A stretch of DNA of 64,000 bases from Candidatus Accumulibacter meliphilus (GCA_003332265.1 QPGA01000010.1:41549-105548); one strand, 5' to 3'; positions 45,822 to 55,227 are shown, numbered from the stretch's first letter. The notes: generated by a model from the letters alone, not told the origin. Program-made: numbers and translations.

Positions 45822-46724
45822 ATGAACGTACTGGCCGCTATCGTTACCCACAACCGGTGCAGCCTTCTCGAACGCTGTATCGACCACCTGAAGGCACAGA
45901 CCCGCGCGCCGGACGCGATCCTGGTGGTTAACAACGCCAGCACGGACGGAACGGTGGAGATGCTGCAACGGCGTGATATTTCTTTCGTGACGCAAGAGAA
46001 CGTGGGTTCGGCCGGTGGCTGGTATCGGGGCATTCAGCATGCACTGGAGCATGGCTTTGATGCTGTCTGGCTTATGGATGACGATGGATTTTCTGATCCG
46101 AGCGCGTTGGCGTTACTGGCAGACGCTTTAAGGCCGGGGGTGGCTTGTGCCTCTTCCGTGGTGGTACGCGAGGATGAGCGAACGCGATTCGTATTTCCAT
46201 TTCCCGTCCTCGATAGTGCTGGCATTCCCGTGATATGGGGCTGGCCACGTAAGTTGCCGCTATTGGATGACTTGCGACGAGTAGCAGTTGACGGCACGTA
46301 TCCTTTCGCACATTTTTTCAATGGCGCGCTGATTTCCTTGGAGGCGGTTCGGAAGGCGGGAAATGTGAACCGGGATTACTACATTTATGGTGATGAAGTA
46401 GATTACTTTTTTCGCCTTCGTCGTGTCGGTTCTGTGGTGTCTGTACTGGACGCATTGCACTACCACCCAGACGTTAGTAAGCGACCGTACAGCCCCATCA
46501 AAGTCTATTACTACGTCAAGAATTCACTTGTCTTGAACACACGCTATTTCAACGTAGCCTGGTTCAGGCATGGCATGGTATTGGCAGCTTTGCTGGGCCG
46601 TATGGCAAGCCGCAATGGCCTCGGCTTCGTTGCATCTCTCCTGATCGGGCGACATGCTTATGCCTTCTATTCCGCAATCGTTCGCGGTCTGCAGGGTAAA
46701 GTTGGAAAGGATTTTCGTGCTTAA
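45822..46724 (+). CDS. Glycosyltransferase family 2 (galactofuranosyl/rhamnosyl-type)
   Basis: This 300-residue GT-A protein begins VLAAIVTHNRCSLLERCIDHLKAQT, with the nucleotide-binding VVNNASTDGT, the metal-binding DDDG in DAVWLMDDDGFSD, and the acceptor-side region YYIYGDEVDYFFRLRRVG with E/D residues. The last 70 residues contain hydrophobic stretches that may contact the membrane. The QENVGSAGGWYRGI tract resembles GlfT2/WbbL-type enzymes. The ATG at 45822 is preferred over an in-frame TTG at 45804. Its stop overlaps the GTG of the next gene. Confidence 0.9.
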   Translation: MNVLAAIVTHNRCSLLERCIDHLKAQTRAPDAILVVNNASTDGTVEMLQRRDISFVTQENVGSAGGWYRGIQHALEHGFDAVWLMDDDGFSDPSALALLADALRPGVACASSVVVREDERTRFVFPFPVLDSAGIPVIWGWPRKLPLLDDLRRVAVDGTYPFAHFFNGALISLEAVRKAGNVNRDYYIYGDEVDYFFRLRRVGSVVSVLDALHYHPDVSKRPYSPIKVYYYVKNSLVLNTRYFNVAWFRHGMVLAALLGRMASRNGLGFVASLLIGRHAYAFYSAIVRGLQGKVGKDFRA

Positions 46725-47445
46725 TATTTGCGCTCTGGTGGCTGCCGCTGGCCGTGGTAGTCGATCTGGCTTACCATATCCGAAAACCTTGTTTCCGATT
46801 CAGGGCAAACCAATCCTGGTTCGCATTGCAGAACTTCTTGCGCCGTACGACCGGCAACCGACCATTATCGTGAGTTCGGATGGAAAAGAACTGATCACTG
46901 AGTGCCTTCGTTCTGCGGGTATTTATGCGCATGTTGTGGTTCAGCAGGAACCTCGTGGTATGGGTGATGCCGTATTGCAGTTCGAGCGTTCACCACGATT
47001 TGAAGCAGCCGAGCATGTGCTACTGATATGGGGTGACATCCCGTTTATTCAGCCGGAGACATTGGCGACTCTGGTGGATACGCACCTAAAGCATGACAAC
47101 GATTTCACTTTCGCGACGCGCAACGTCGATTCGGCCTACACAATGGTGACGCGCAATGCCGAACGTCAGGTAACGGGCGTCATTGAAACGCGCGAACATG
47201 GAGTTACTCAGCCGCAAGCCGGAGAGCGTGACATTGGCCTGTTTATATTCCGAAAATCCTTGGTGCTGGCAGCGCTACGGGAAGCAATTGAGGATAAATG
47301 GGGGACATCTACAGGTGAGCATGGTTTCCTCTATGTCATCGGGCATTTGGTCAAGCGAGGGCTAAGGGCAGAGGCATTGCCGATTGCGACAGAACTCGAT
47401 CTGATTTCTCTCAACAGTCTTAGAGATGTGGATGCTTTTCTATAG
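46717..47445 (+). CDS. Sugar-phosphate nucleotidyltransferase (GlmU N-domain-like)
   Basis: This is a 242-residue protein if read from the GTG at 46717, which has GGAAAGG upstream and overlaps the preceding stop. The N-terminal signature is ICALVAAAGRGSRSGLPYPKTLFPIQGKPIL, with G-x-G-x-R and the Lys of P-K. EHVLLIWGDIPFIQPETL supplies the metal-binding Asp. It lacks the left-handed helix of GlmU. It probably activates a sugar or polyol phosphate as a nucleotide derivative. Grouping with the HAD hydrolase and YvcK-like protein suggests a small dedicated pathway. It is the last plus-strand gene of the cluster and is convergent with epsG. Confidence 0.87.
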   Translation: MLNICALVAAAGRGSRSGLPYPKTLFPIQGKPILVRIAELLAPYDRQPTIIVSSDGKELITECLRSAGIYAHVVVQQEPRGMGDAVLQFERSPRFEAAEHVLLIWGDIPFIQPETLATLVDTHLKHDNDFTFATRNVDSAYTMVTRNAERQVTGVIETREHGVTQPQAGERDIGLFIFRKSLVLAALREAIEDKWGTSTGEHGFLYVIGHLVKRGLRAEALPIATELDLISLNSLRDVDAFL

Positions 47446-47449
47446 GCGG

Positions 47450-48496
47450 CTAGATCAGCGGGTAAAAGCGATAGGGCAGCCAGTATGGCGCATGGGTTGC
47501 ATAGTTGAGCCATACAAACAACACCACTCCGTAATAGAGCACCACGAGTGTGCTCGCAACCCGCTTGTGGTTGCCGCGCAAGGGCACATCGGACAGCCGC
47601 GAAAACACGTAGATCTGGATGGGGATGAAATACAGCGCCACCCGGTCCACTGCGGTCGACGAGGGCGACAGGACCATAATCGGGACAAAGGCCAGCGCGA
47701 TCAGCGACATCCAGGTCCACAGCGCCAGTTCCACGCGGTCGAGGTGAAAGCGTGTGCGGTTGGCCAGAAACAGCAGCGCTGGCACGGCATTCATCGCCAC
47801 CCGGATCGCACCGCCTTGCGACGCATACTGGGCCTCGACATAGACCTCGATCAGCGTGTTGGCGGCATCAGCCAGGTACAGGTAATACATCAGGATCGCT
47901 GTCGCGCCCACCCAGACGGCCGTCCACACTTTGCGCTCTGTACTGGCCAGCGCTGCGATAGGGATCAGCACTACGGCCGTTTTGTGAAAGAGGGCCGCGA
48001 TCGCTATAAAAACCACGAACTTGATGGTATTACGTTCCGCCAGGGCGAGCAGCGCAAAGAATTCCAAGCCGATGGCGATACCCTGGCGCGAATAGCCCAT
48101 CGCTCCCACCACCACCAGATAGGGCACCGCCACCGCCAGGGCCAGCATCGGCCGCGGTTGCTGACGGCAGAAAGCGACCAGCCCCAGCGAGAAGACCGCG
48201 CCGTAGGCCAGGTTGATGCCATACACTCCCCACCCCATGTAACTGGTTAGCCAGTTCATGGCGCCGTGCGCTGGATCAAAGCGTTTAACCGCTTCCCAAA
48301 AACCCATGGAATAGGCCGCGTTCAGATGGTCGACGTAGTTTTCCCAGTCCCCCCCAACTTCGTAGCGATAGCCAATAAGCAGGGTCAAGGTCAGCCATGT
48401 CGTTCCCCAGCCAAGCCACATAAGCTCACGCGAGGTAGGCGCCCTGAAAAGGAATGCGAACGCGGGCAACAAGAACATCAACCAATAGACATACAT
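47450..48496 (-). CDS. EpsG-family membrane protein (putative polysaccharide polymerase)
   Basis: This 348-residue protein has 10 or so hydrophobic segments and the family tract LIGYRYEVGGDWENYVDHL near residue 60, followed by GAMGYSRQGIAIGLEFFALLALAERN. EpsG proteins are Wzy-like polymerases in exopolysaccharide loci. It faces the plus-strand cluster, ending 4 bases from the nucleotidyltransferase stop. A 265-base gap with no detectable gene separates its start from the end of asnB upstream. With Wzx and Wzc nearby, a Wzy-dependent assembly route is the simplest reading. Confidence 0.88.
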   Translation of the reverse strand: MYVYWLMFLLPAFAFLFRAPTSRELMWLGWGTTWLTLTLLIGYRYEVGGDWENYVDHLNAAYSMGFWEAVKRFDPAHGAMNWLTSYMGWGVYGINLAYGAVFSLGLVAFCRQQPRPMLALAVAVPYLVVVGAMGYSRQGIAIGLEFFALLALAERNTIKFVVFIAIAALFHKTAVVLIPIAALASTERKVWTAVWVGATAILMYYLYLADAANTLIEVYVEAQYASQGGAIRVAMNAVPALLFLANRTRFHLDRVELALWTWMSLIALAFVPIMVLSPSSTAVDRVALYFIPIQIYVFSRLSDVPLRGNHKRVASTLVVLYYGVVLFVWLNYATHAPYWLPYRFYPLI

Positions 48497-48761
48497 TCTA
48501 TTTGGCTACCAAGGTGCTACGCCGACACCACGTCCCAAGTGCCCCGGCATGGCGAAGAACAAAATGGCGAAGTCGCTTAGCCATCAACACCCACCAAACT
48601 CTGCGTTGCACCTCGTCAACAAGCCACCGAATGGCACTTCGCATCGGCACGAGTGCAGCTCAATGCACTCAACTGAACACGCTATCGTCATGATTTGATC
48701 AGGCAGCCAAGAAACGGCTTGCGCGCTTGTCGGGCAGGTACCCCGTTGTTTGCTGATTCCA

Positions 48762-50684
48762 TTACTGGCTTTCCAGCCACGCCTGAAACATCAACACCGA
48801 CCATAAGCGATACCCATACGACGCCTGCCCTGCCAAATGCGCCTTCCACGCCGCACGAATCGGCGCTGGCTTCAAATACCCTTCGCGCCGCAACCGATCC
48901 TCCGCCAGCAGACTCTCTGCCCAATCCCGCAACGGCCCGCGCAGCCAGGCATCCAGCGGAATTCCGAATCCCATCTTGGGCCGCTCCACCAGTTCGCCCG
49001 GCACATACCGGTCCAGCAAGCGACGTAGCAACCACTTGCCCTGCCCATCACGGATCTTCATGTGCATGGGCAGCGACCAGGCGAACTCGATCAGATCGCG
49101 GTCGAGGAACGGCGCCCGCGTTTCCAGCGACACCGCCATCGCCGCGCGATCTACCTTGACCAGGATGTCGTCCGGCAGGTAGGTCAGCCCGTCCAGCGCC
49201 ATCATTCGCGCTACCGGGTCGGCGAGACGGGGCCAGCGCGCCCGCTCGTCCAGCAGGTTGGGCGGCATGAACCCGCCCACCACCATGCTTTCCGCATCGG
49301 GCCATTCGGAAACCAGCGAGACATACAGATCGTCCATGCTGCGCATCGCGCGCAGGCGGCGGCCCAGCTTGTGTGCCTTGTCACCGGGGTGGGCGATGCC
49401 AGCCCGCCTGGCAAGCGGCCCAGCCAGACGATTGATCATCTCGCTCGGCAAAGCGGTCAACCCGGCACCCATAGCGCGCCGCAGCGGCAAAGGCATCCAG
49501 CCCACTCGGCGCCAAACCTTGGGTGCCAGGAAATAACGGTTGTATCCGCCGAACAACTCGTCCCCCGCATCACCCGATAGCGCCACGGTGACATGCTGGC
49601 GGGCCAGCTTCATCACCAGGTGGGTCGGCAACTGCGACGAATCGGCAAACGGTTCGTCATACATTGATGGCATCTGAGGCACCAGTGCCAGCGCGTCACT
49701 ACCGCTGAGGCGCAGTTCGGTGTGATCGGTTCCCAGGTGCGCCGCCACCGCGCGGGCATGCGTGGCCTCGTCGTACTCGCGCTCGTCGAAGCCGATGGTG
49801 AAGCTGCGCACCGGACGAGAACTGTTGGCCTGCATCAACGCGGTGATGGCGGTTGAATCGAGTCCACCGGAAAGCAGTGCGCCGAGTGGCACATCCGCCA
49901 CCATCTGGTTGCGCACCGCAGCGCCCAGATGCTGCTCCAGCCGATTCAGCGCATCCTCATCCGACCCCGAAAACGGGCTGGCCATGCCGCGCTCGGCCAC
50001 CTCGGCCAGCGACCAGTACGCCACCGGTTCGGCATCGCGCTGGCCCGGCTGCAGTTGCAGATAGGTGCCCGCTGGCAGCTTGTGGATGCCCTCGTAAATC
50101 GAATACGGCGCCGGCACATAGTTGTGCCGCAGCAACAGGGCCAGCGCCCCCCGGTCGATCTCCGCCTTAAAAGCAGGGTGCGCCTTCAGCGCCTTCAATT
50201 CGGAACCGAACAGAAGGGTGTCGCCCTGCCAGCCGTAATACAGTGGCTTCTCGCCGATGCGGTCGCGGGCCAGGGTGAGCGTGCACGTTTCACGATCCCA
50301 AAGCGCGATCGCAAACATGCCCACAGCGCGTTCAAGGGTCTTCTCTATTCCCCATGCCGCGAAACACGCCAGCAAAGTCTCGGTATCCGAATGCCCGCGC
50401 CAGTCTTGCCCCTTCAACCGGCCCCTGAGTTCCAGGTGATTATAAATCTCTCCGTTGAACGCAATCACAAAGCGCCCGCAAGACGACGCCATCGGCTGGT
50501 GCCCGGCCGGGGAGAGATCAAGGATCGACAGGCGGCGATGGCCAAGGGCGATACCCACAGCTTCGTCAACCCACACCCCCCCATCATCCGGGCCGCGACG
50601 GTACAGTGTGGCAGCCATCATCGCGACCGTCCGCTCCAGTTGATGGCGCTTACTGCCGTTGAATTGCCCGGTAATCCCGCACAT
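48762..50684 (-). CDS. asnB: Asparagine synthase (glutamine-hydrolysing)
   Basis: This 640-residue two-domain enzyme begins MCGITGQFNG, exposing Cys2 as the Ntn-type glutaminase nucleophile; GHRRLSILDLSPAGHQPM and VIAFNGEIYNHLELR follow. The synthetase domain holds the PP-loop PLGALLSGGLDSTAITALM and LSGDAGDELFGGYNRYF. AsnB-type proteins embedded in exopolysaccharide loci are frequent in proteobacteria that carry exosortase or EPS clusters, where they may amidate uronic acids instead of making free asparagine. That role here is inference. It lies between the EpsG-like gene and the Wzc-like kinase on the minus strand. Confidence 0.95.
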   Translation of the reverse strand: MCGITGQFNGSKRHQLERTVAMMAATLYRRGPDDGGVWVDEAVGIALGHRRLSILDLSPAGHQPMASSCGRFVIAFNGEIYNHLELRGRLKGQDWRGHSDTETLLACFAAWGIEKTLERAVGMFAIALWDRETCTLTLARDRIGEKPLYYGWQGDTLLFGSELKALKAHPAFKAEIDRGALALLLRHNYVPAPYSIYEGIHKLPAGTYLQLQPGQRDAEPVAYWSLAEVAERGMASPFSGSDEDALNRLEQHLGAAVRNQMVADVPLGALLSGGLDSTAITALMQANSSRPVRSFTIGFDEREYDEATHARAVAAHLGTDHTELRLSGSDALALVPQMPSMYDEPFADSSQLPTHLVMKLARQHVTVALSGDAGDELFGGYNRYFLAPKVWRRVGWMPLPLRRAMGAGLTALPSEMINRLAGPLARRAGIAHPGDKAHKLGRRLRAMRSMDDLYVSLVSEWPDAESMVVGGFMPPNLLDERARWPRLADPVARMMALDGLTYLPDDILVKVDRAAMAVSLETRAPFLDRDLIEFAWSLPMHMKIRDGQGKWLLRRLLDRYVPGELVERPKMGFGIPLDAWLRGPLRDWAESLLAEDRLRREGYLKPAPIRAAWKAHLAGQASYGYRLWSVLMFQAWLESQ

Positions 50685-50784
50685 ATGTTTTTATAATCCC
50701 TATCAAAAACGCCAACGCCCCCACGTAGGAGAGGCGCCACTGCCACGAATTTCGAACCATCACTACACCACGAACCGTCGTTGC

Positions 50785-50930
50785 AGGTGGTCGCGGATAA
50801 CGTGTCAGCTCAATCACGGTCGGGATGATGTCGACACGTTTTGCACCGGCGCTGCGCGCATAGTCGGCCAAACAGGCAAAGCCCGCTGTTACAAGATGCG
50901 CACCGCGTATTACGCGAGCAATCTTCCGGC
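50785..50930 (-). pseudogene. Fragment of a GT4 glycosyltransferase
   Basis: In the 400-base gap between asnB and the Wzc-like gene, the minus strand encodes RKIARVIRGAHLVTAGFACL and ADYARSAGAKRVDIIPTVIE with LTRYP. This matches the middle of GT4 enzymes where the acceptor domain ends (ADLVTAGN..LA.YA...A.RV.IIPT.VD..RY). There is no start, no donor domain and no catalytic Glu. The rest of the gap holds nothing recognisable. It shows that another glycosyltransferase was lost from this locus. Confidence 0.7.
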
Positions 50931-51084
50931 CTGGCAGGCGGCGACAATCCGGTCTTGGCCTGGCAGATAAGGCAGGTGGCAAGGAACCAGACCGTCAGCG
51001 CAAGCTTTGTGCCCTGGAAAACGGTGCCGGCACCCAGGGGCGGGGATGGTGGTGAGGGAAGCCTGCGTTGGGGCGGTGGCGGAC

Positions 51085-53358
51085 TCAGGCATTTTTCTTG
51101 TAGGCGTACTGGTAGACATAGCCTTTGTAGCCGTAGCGATAGCGCTGGCGGGTAGTATTCATGTCGTTAAAGACAAAGCCCTGGACCTCGACCCCGGCCT
51201 GGTTGAGGCGTTTGACGGCCTGTTCCAGTTCGCGGAGCGGGTGCATGCCGGCGCGGGCAACCATCAGGGTGGCGCCGGTGAGCCGACCGACAATGGCAGC
51301 GTCCGACACAGCCAGGACGGGAGGGGCGTCGATGATCACGTAGTCATACTCCGCCTCGAGTTTTTCCAGCAATTCCTCGAAGCGATGGTGCATCAGCAGT
51401 TCCGAAGGATTGGGCGGCCGCTGGCCGGTGGTGACCACGACCAGGCCGGGAATGGCCGTGCCCTTGACGATGTCCTGCAACCCGGCAGTGCCGCTGATGT
51501 ATTCCGAAACGCCGCCCTCGCGCTGCAGGCTGAATCCTCGATGGATATGACCCTTGCGCAGGTCGGCATCGATGATGACCACCCGCTTGCCGGATTGGGC
51601 CAGCAGCGCGGCCAGGTTGGTCGAGATGAAGCTCTTGCCGATGCCCTGGCTCGAGCCTGTGATCAGCACCGAGGACTTGGCTGCATCCAGCAGGGCAAAG
51701 TGCAGCGTGGTGCGCAGGCCGCGCAGGCTTTCCACGGCGTCGTCGTCGGGCATGCAAGTACTCAGCAAGCCGCTATTGGCTTTGCCCGATTTGAGCGTAC
51801 GCGACAAGCTGGCTTCCGCCTTGCTGTGAGGGATAGTGGCGTAAACCGGTAGGCCCAGCTGTCCTTCAATTTTTTCCGGGTCTTCCACCATCACCCTGAG
51901 CGAGCAATGCAGCCAAATGATGACAAAGCTGCTCACCAGACCCAGGACCAGTGAAACGCCGAGCATGAGAGTGGGTTTCGGGGCGATCTGCCCCGAAACC
52001 AGCGCTTCATCGATGATCCGCGCATCGCCGACCTGGCCGGCCGTGGACACGCGCAATTGCTGGGCAGCATTAAGCAACTTCGTATAAAGGGTGCTGTTGA
52101 CTTCCACATCCTGTTGCAGGCGCAGAATGGTCTGCTGGATGGCAGGCAGTTCGCTGATCTGGGTGTCTAATTGTGACTTTCTCGCCTTCAGGCGTTCTAT
52201 CTGGCTATCCAGGGAATGGAAGCTTGGGTGGCCCGGCGTAAAGCGCTGGGTAAATTCGTCCCGCTGCTCCTGCAGCTTGACCAGATCCTTCTCCACATCC
52301 ACAAGCGAGGCCAGCAAGCTCTGGGTTTCTATATTCAGGTCCACCGAGCCGCGGCTTAGCCGATAGCTGTTGTAGGCTGTCGTGGCGGCATCCATCTGGG
52401 TTTTCAGGACAGGCAGTTGGGTTTCCAGGAAATTGAGCGTGTTTTCTGCTTCGGCCGAGTGGTATTCCACATTCTGTATTACGTAGGCGTTGAGGATTTC
52501 CTCCAGTACCCTGCTCAGGGTCGCGATATCAGGGCCCGTAAGGGTAGCGTCGAGAACCGCTGAGTACCTGCGCTGCTGAACGGCCAACCGCTCTTGCAGG
52601 CTGAAGATGGCATCCTCTTGCGAAATGCGACTCACGTTGAAATGAGTACCGGGGCGGGCCGTGAGTTGGGATACGAAAAGCGAAACGCCCTTGCCGTGCG
52701 CCTGCTCGCCAACCCTGCCTTGCAGGACAGGGGTATTATCGGAGCCCAGCAGTTGATAGCGATCGTTTTCGCCCGCCACCAGGGTGAAGCTTTGGCCTAA
52801 CTGGGAGCCTGGCACGGCCAGACTTTCCACCTTGATTGCCTCGCCTCCCCATGCATATTTCGTCAGCCATGCATATTTCGTCAGGTCGAACAAAGGCTGG
52901 GCCAGATCCGCCCCGGCATGACGGCGGGCCAGGCCGGCGCCGACAAAGGGCAGGTAGACCGGCGAGGCGAGTATATCCAGTTTGAGTTTGTCGACCACCC
53001 GCCCCAGGAGCATGCGCGATTTGAGGATGTGTATTTGGGTATTGATGGAAAAGTCGCTATCCAATGCGGGGGCGGCCATGGATTGCAGTTCAGCCAGCGC
53101 CGACACGCCTTTTTGTCCTCCCTCGATCTGCAGCGTGGCATTGGCCTGATAAATCGGCGTGGCCGTGAAAACCGCGAGTGCGCCCGCCATCGAGACCAGA
53201 CTGGTGACAATGAGCACCAGCCATTTGTATTCCAACAGGGTGGCGATGAGATCGCCCAGGTTGAACGCCGGTTCGTTTTCTTCCACGATGGCCGGCGACG
53301 GCGGCGGGTTGACTGGCGCAGGCATGGCCTTGAAGGACTTGAGCTGATCGAGTGACAT
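51085..53358 (-). CDS. Polysaccharide co-polymerase / tyrosine autokinase (Wzc-like)
   Basis: This 757-residue inner-membrane protein has an N-terminal Wzz domain (first TM WLVLIVTSLVSMAGALAVF), a long periplasmic coiled-coil region and a second TM near residue 465 (TLMLGVSLVLGLVSSFVII). The cytoplasmic BY-kinase has Walker A (SSQGIGKSFISTNLA), Walker A' (VVIIDADLRKGHIHRGFS) and Walker B (YVIIDAPPVLAVSDA). The C-terminus carries the Tyr cluster RYRYGYKGYVYQYAYKK for autophosphorylation. It controls chain length and export of Wzy-dependent polysaccharides. An exact 18-bp tandem duplication (52849-52884) doubles LTKYAW in the periplasmic part. Confidence 0.95.
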   Translation of the reverse strand: MSLDQLKSFKAMPAPVNPPPSPAIVEENEPAFNLGDLIATLLEYKWLVLIVTSLVSMAGALAVFTATPIYQANATLQIEGGQKGVSALAELQSMAAPALDSDFSINTQIHILKSRMLLGRVVDKLKLDILASPVYLPFVGAGLARRHAGADLAQPLFDLTKYAWLTKYAWGGEAIKVESLAVPGSQLGQSFTLVAGENDRYQLLGSDNTPVLQGRVGEQAHGKGVSLFVSQLTARPGTHFNVSRISQEDAIFSLQERLAVQQRRYSAVLDATLTGPDIATLSRVLEEILNAYVIQNVEYHSAEAENTLNFLETQLPVLKTQMDAATTAYNSYRLSRGSVDLNIETQSLLASLVDVEKDLVKLQEQRDEFTQRFTPGHPSFHSLDSQIERLKARKSQLDTQISELPAIQQTILRLQQDVEVNSTLYTKLLNAAQQLRVSTAGQVGDARIIDEALVSGQIAPKPTLMLGVSLVLGLVSSFVIIWLHCSLRVMVEDPEKIEGQLGLPVYATIPHSKAEASLSRTLKSGKANSGLLSTCMPDDDAVESLRGLRTTLHFALLDAAKSSVLITGSSQGIGKSFISTNLAALLAQSGKRVVIIDADLRKGHIHRGFSLQREGGVSEYISGTAGLQDIVKGTAIPGLVVVTTGQRPPNPSELLMHHRFEELLEKLEAEYDYVIIDAPPVLAVSDAAIVGRLTGATLMVARAGMHPLRELEQAVKRLNQAGVEVQGFVFNDMNTTRQRYRYGYKGYVYQYAYKKNA
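52849..52884. repeat. Exact 18-bp tandem duplication inside the Wzc-like gene
   Basis: The unit CCATGCATATTTCGTCAG occurs twice in a row, adding six residues in frame (LTKYAW repeated) to the periplasmic domain. It looks like a recent slippage event, as the copies are identical. Confidence 0.95.
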
Positions 53359-53941
53359 GTTAAGCGGGGTCGGTGTTAAGGGGTACAGCTCAAGGCGTTG
53401 TGCTGGTTAGCGTCGTCGTGGCCTGGCGGCCGCCGAACAAAGGATATTCAATAGCACGGATGGTTTTCGGCAAGCTTGCAGTGGGCTGGATGCTGCTGAC
53501 CCAGCGAGTCCAGCGCACCAATCCAGCAGGCCGACAGGGGCAAATATACTATCACCGGGGTTACCTCGCTCGATAACTATTTCACGGTCGGGGCAATTCC
53601 ACGAGTTCCATGCAAGACCCAGTATTTCAGCGCGGAAGGTGTTTGGAGTGGCGCTGACCCCCTGACAATCAGGCGCTGAACCTTACGCTTGACCGGGGAA
53701 CAGCCGTCGTCGTGAACCAAAGGCCGTCGTGCACTACCGAGGCCACGGTGTGAACGTGCCCCGCCATCCGGGGCTTGTGGCTGATGCGCGGCAACCGTTT
53801 GTGCTTGCTCTACGTAGTCGGCGCAAAACAGCTGCGCGCTGTGCGCAGGCAACTTCAACGGCACAACCTCGCCATCGATGGTAATGGCGGGCGGTGCGTT
53901 TGAGCAGGAATGGGGCTGGGGTCTGCGTTATACTGGTCATT
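53359..53941. other. Intergenic region between the Wzc-like gene and the toxin-antitoxin pair
   Basis: About 580 bases. The largest frame, 53577-53864 on the minus strand, encodes 95 residues (MPLKLPAHSAQLFCADYVEQ and onward) with no recognisable domain and no good ribosome-binding site, so I do not call it. The promoter of the Wzc-like operon should lie at the left end. No clear sigma-54 or sigma-70 match was found. Confidence 0.5.
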
Positions 53942-54250
53942 ATGACTAATTTATCGAAGCCACCACCACCCTCATACAAGCCGTCGCACGTGCGCCACGG
54001 GCACTGGCCGCTTCAAGCCGCCAAGGCACGCTTCAGCGAGCTGGTGCGCTTGGTACGCAGCGAGGGGCCACAGCATGTCACCGTGCATGGCCGCGACGAA
54101 GTCGTCATCATCGCCAGCGAGGAATTTCGCCGTCTCAAGGGCGTTCGCACCGGCCAAGCATTGATCGAGGCGTTACAAGCCTCGCCGCACCGCGATATCG
54201 ACATTGAACCCCAGCGCGTACCGATGCCCGTGCGGGACGTGAGCCTGTGA
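53942..54250 (+). CDS. Antitoxin, Phd/YefM family
   Basis: This 102-residue protein contains the Phd/YefM N-terminal fold HWPLQAAKARFSELVRLVRS, then GPQHVTVHGRDEVVIIASEEFRRLKG, the usual pattern for DNA-binding antitoxins that also repress their own operon. The C-terminal tail (DIEPQRVPMPVRDVSL) would wrap the toxin. The first 20 residues are a Pro-rich extension. The ATG is preceded by a poor ribosome-binding site. The stop overlaps the GTG of the PIN-domain toxin (GTGA), the classical TA arrangement. Confidence 0.92.
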   Translation: MTNLSKPPPPSYKPSHVRHGHWPLQAAKARFSELVRLVRSEGPQHVTVHGRDEVVIIASEEFRRLKGVRTGQALIEALQASPHRDIDIEPQRVPMPVRDVSL

Positions 54251-54672
54251 CGGGTTGGCTGCTCGATACGAACGTCCTGTCCGAACTGCGTCGTCCCCGG
54301 CCCGCGCCGCAAGTGGTGGCATTCGTCGCAGCACAACCGCTCGATCTCCTGTTTGTCAGCGCCGTCACTCTGGCCGAAATCCGCTTCGGCATCGAACTCG
54401 TTACCGACGCAAACCGCCGCGTCGAGCTGAACGGATGGCTGACTCACAAGCTTCGGCCCATGTTCGAGGAGCGAGTTCTTCCCGTCAGCGAAGACATCAT
54501 GTTCACGTGGCGGCTCCTGGTCGAAGAGGGCCGCAAGTCCGGCCATACGTTTTCGCAGCCGGACCTCATCATTGCCGCAACGGGGCTGCATCATGGACTG
54601 ACGGTGGTCACACGTGACACCGGCGACCATGCCAAGGCGCGGGTTCCGCTATTCGACCCGTGGCGCGACTGA
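54247..54672 (+). CDS. vapC: PIN-domain toxin, VapC family
   Basis: This 141-residue PIN ribonuclease begins GWLLDTNVLSELRRP with the first catalytic Asp; VSAVTLAEIRFGIEL supplies the conserved Glu, and FSQPDLIIAATGLHHGLTVVTRDTGDH the second and third Asp residues. All four acidic residues are present, so the toxin is expected to be active against RNA. It is translated with the Phd-type antitoxin. TA modules of this type are frequent in accessory regions and help to keep them. Confidence 0.94.
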   Translation: MTGWLLDTNVLSELRRPRPAPQVVAFVAAQPLDLLFVSAVTLAEIRFGIELVTDANRRVELNGWLTHKLRPMFEERVLPVSEDIMFTWRLLVEEGRKSGHTFSQPDLIIAATGLHHGLTVVTRDTGDHAKARVPLFDPWRD

Positions 54673-55227
54673 GAATAGTGCTTGTGACGCGCACCCTGTT
54701 TATCTCGTTCACCGTGAAAACCTTCGCAAGACTCACCCTTTCTACTACGAATGGGTTTTCTCGCCTGGCTTAACAGCCAATCTCACGGCTTGAGTTCCCA
54801 CCCGCAGCTTCGCGCCGCGCGCCGTCTCGAGTTCTATCATGCACGCGCACGGCACCCGATCGATGAGCTCATGGTTGGACGCAACCGTCAACTCGACGAA
54901 CTACGTTCCACTTCTGCTAGCTGGCAACGGACCACCTGCCAGCCCCAGCGCCCGCTGGCGCTTCTTCAAGCGTTCGCATACGCGTTCGTCGAGAATTCCC
55001 GCCTCGCCGTATGCGTGCAGGTCGGCTGCTCATTTGAAGTTCACGGCGGTAACTACTGCTGCTACGCCAGCGGTGAGAACACTGAGCCGTGCGAAGAGAC
55101 AGAGGGCTAGAGCAGTTTTAGCGCGCAGGCTGCCGTTGAGATGGAAGGGGCCGAAGCTTGGCTCGAAAAAATGGATTATGACCCCGATGGATTCCCTCAC
55201 TTGCGGTGACCAGGAAAGGGGTAGTGC
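54673..55227. other. Gene-poor stretch between two toxin-antitoxin modules
   Basis: About 550 bases. A 119-codon frame (54751-55110) has no domain, an irregular Cys- and Ser-rich end and no good start, and overlaps a second equally long frame; neither is convincing. The stretch may be decayed mobile DNA. No repeats or RNA genes are seen. Confidence 0.45.

Noticed and set aside
53577-53864. 95-codon minus-strand frame upstream of the Phd/VapC pair
   Set aside because: No ribosome-binding site and no recognisable domain; at most a decayed fragment.
54751-55110. 119-codon frame between the two toxin-antitoxin modules
   Set aside because: No domain, no convincing start, irregular composition and a competing frame of similar length.
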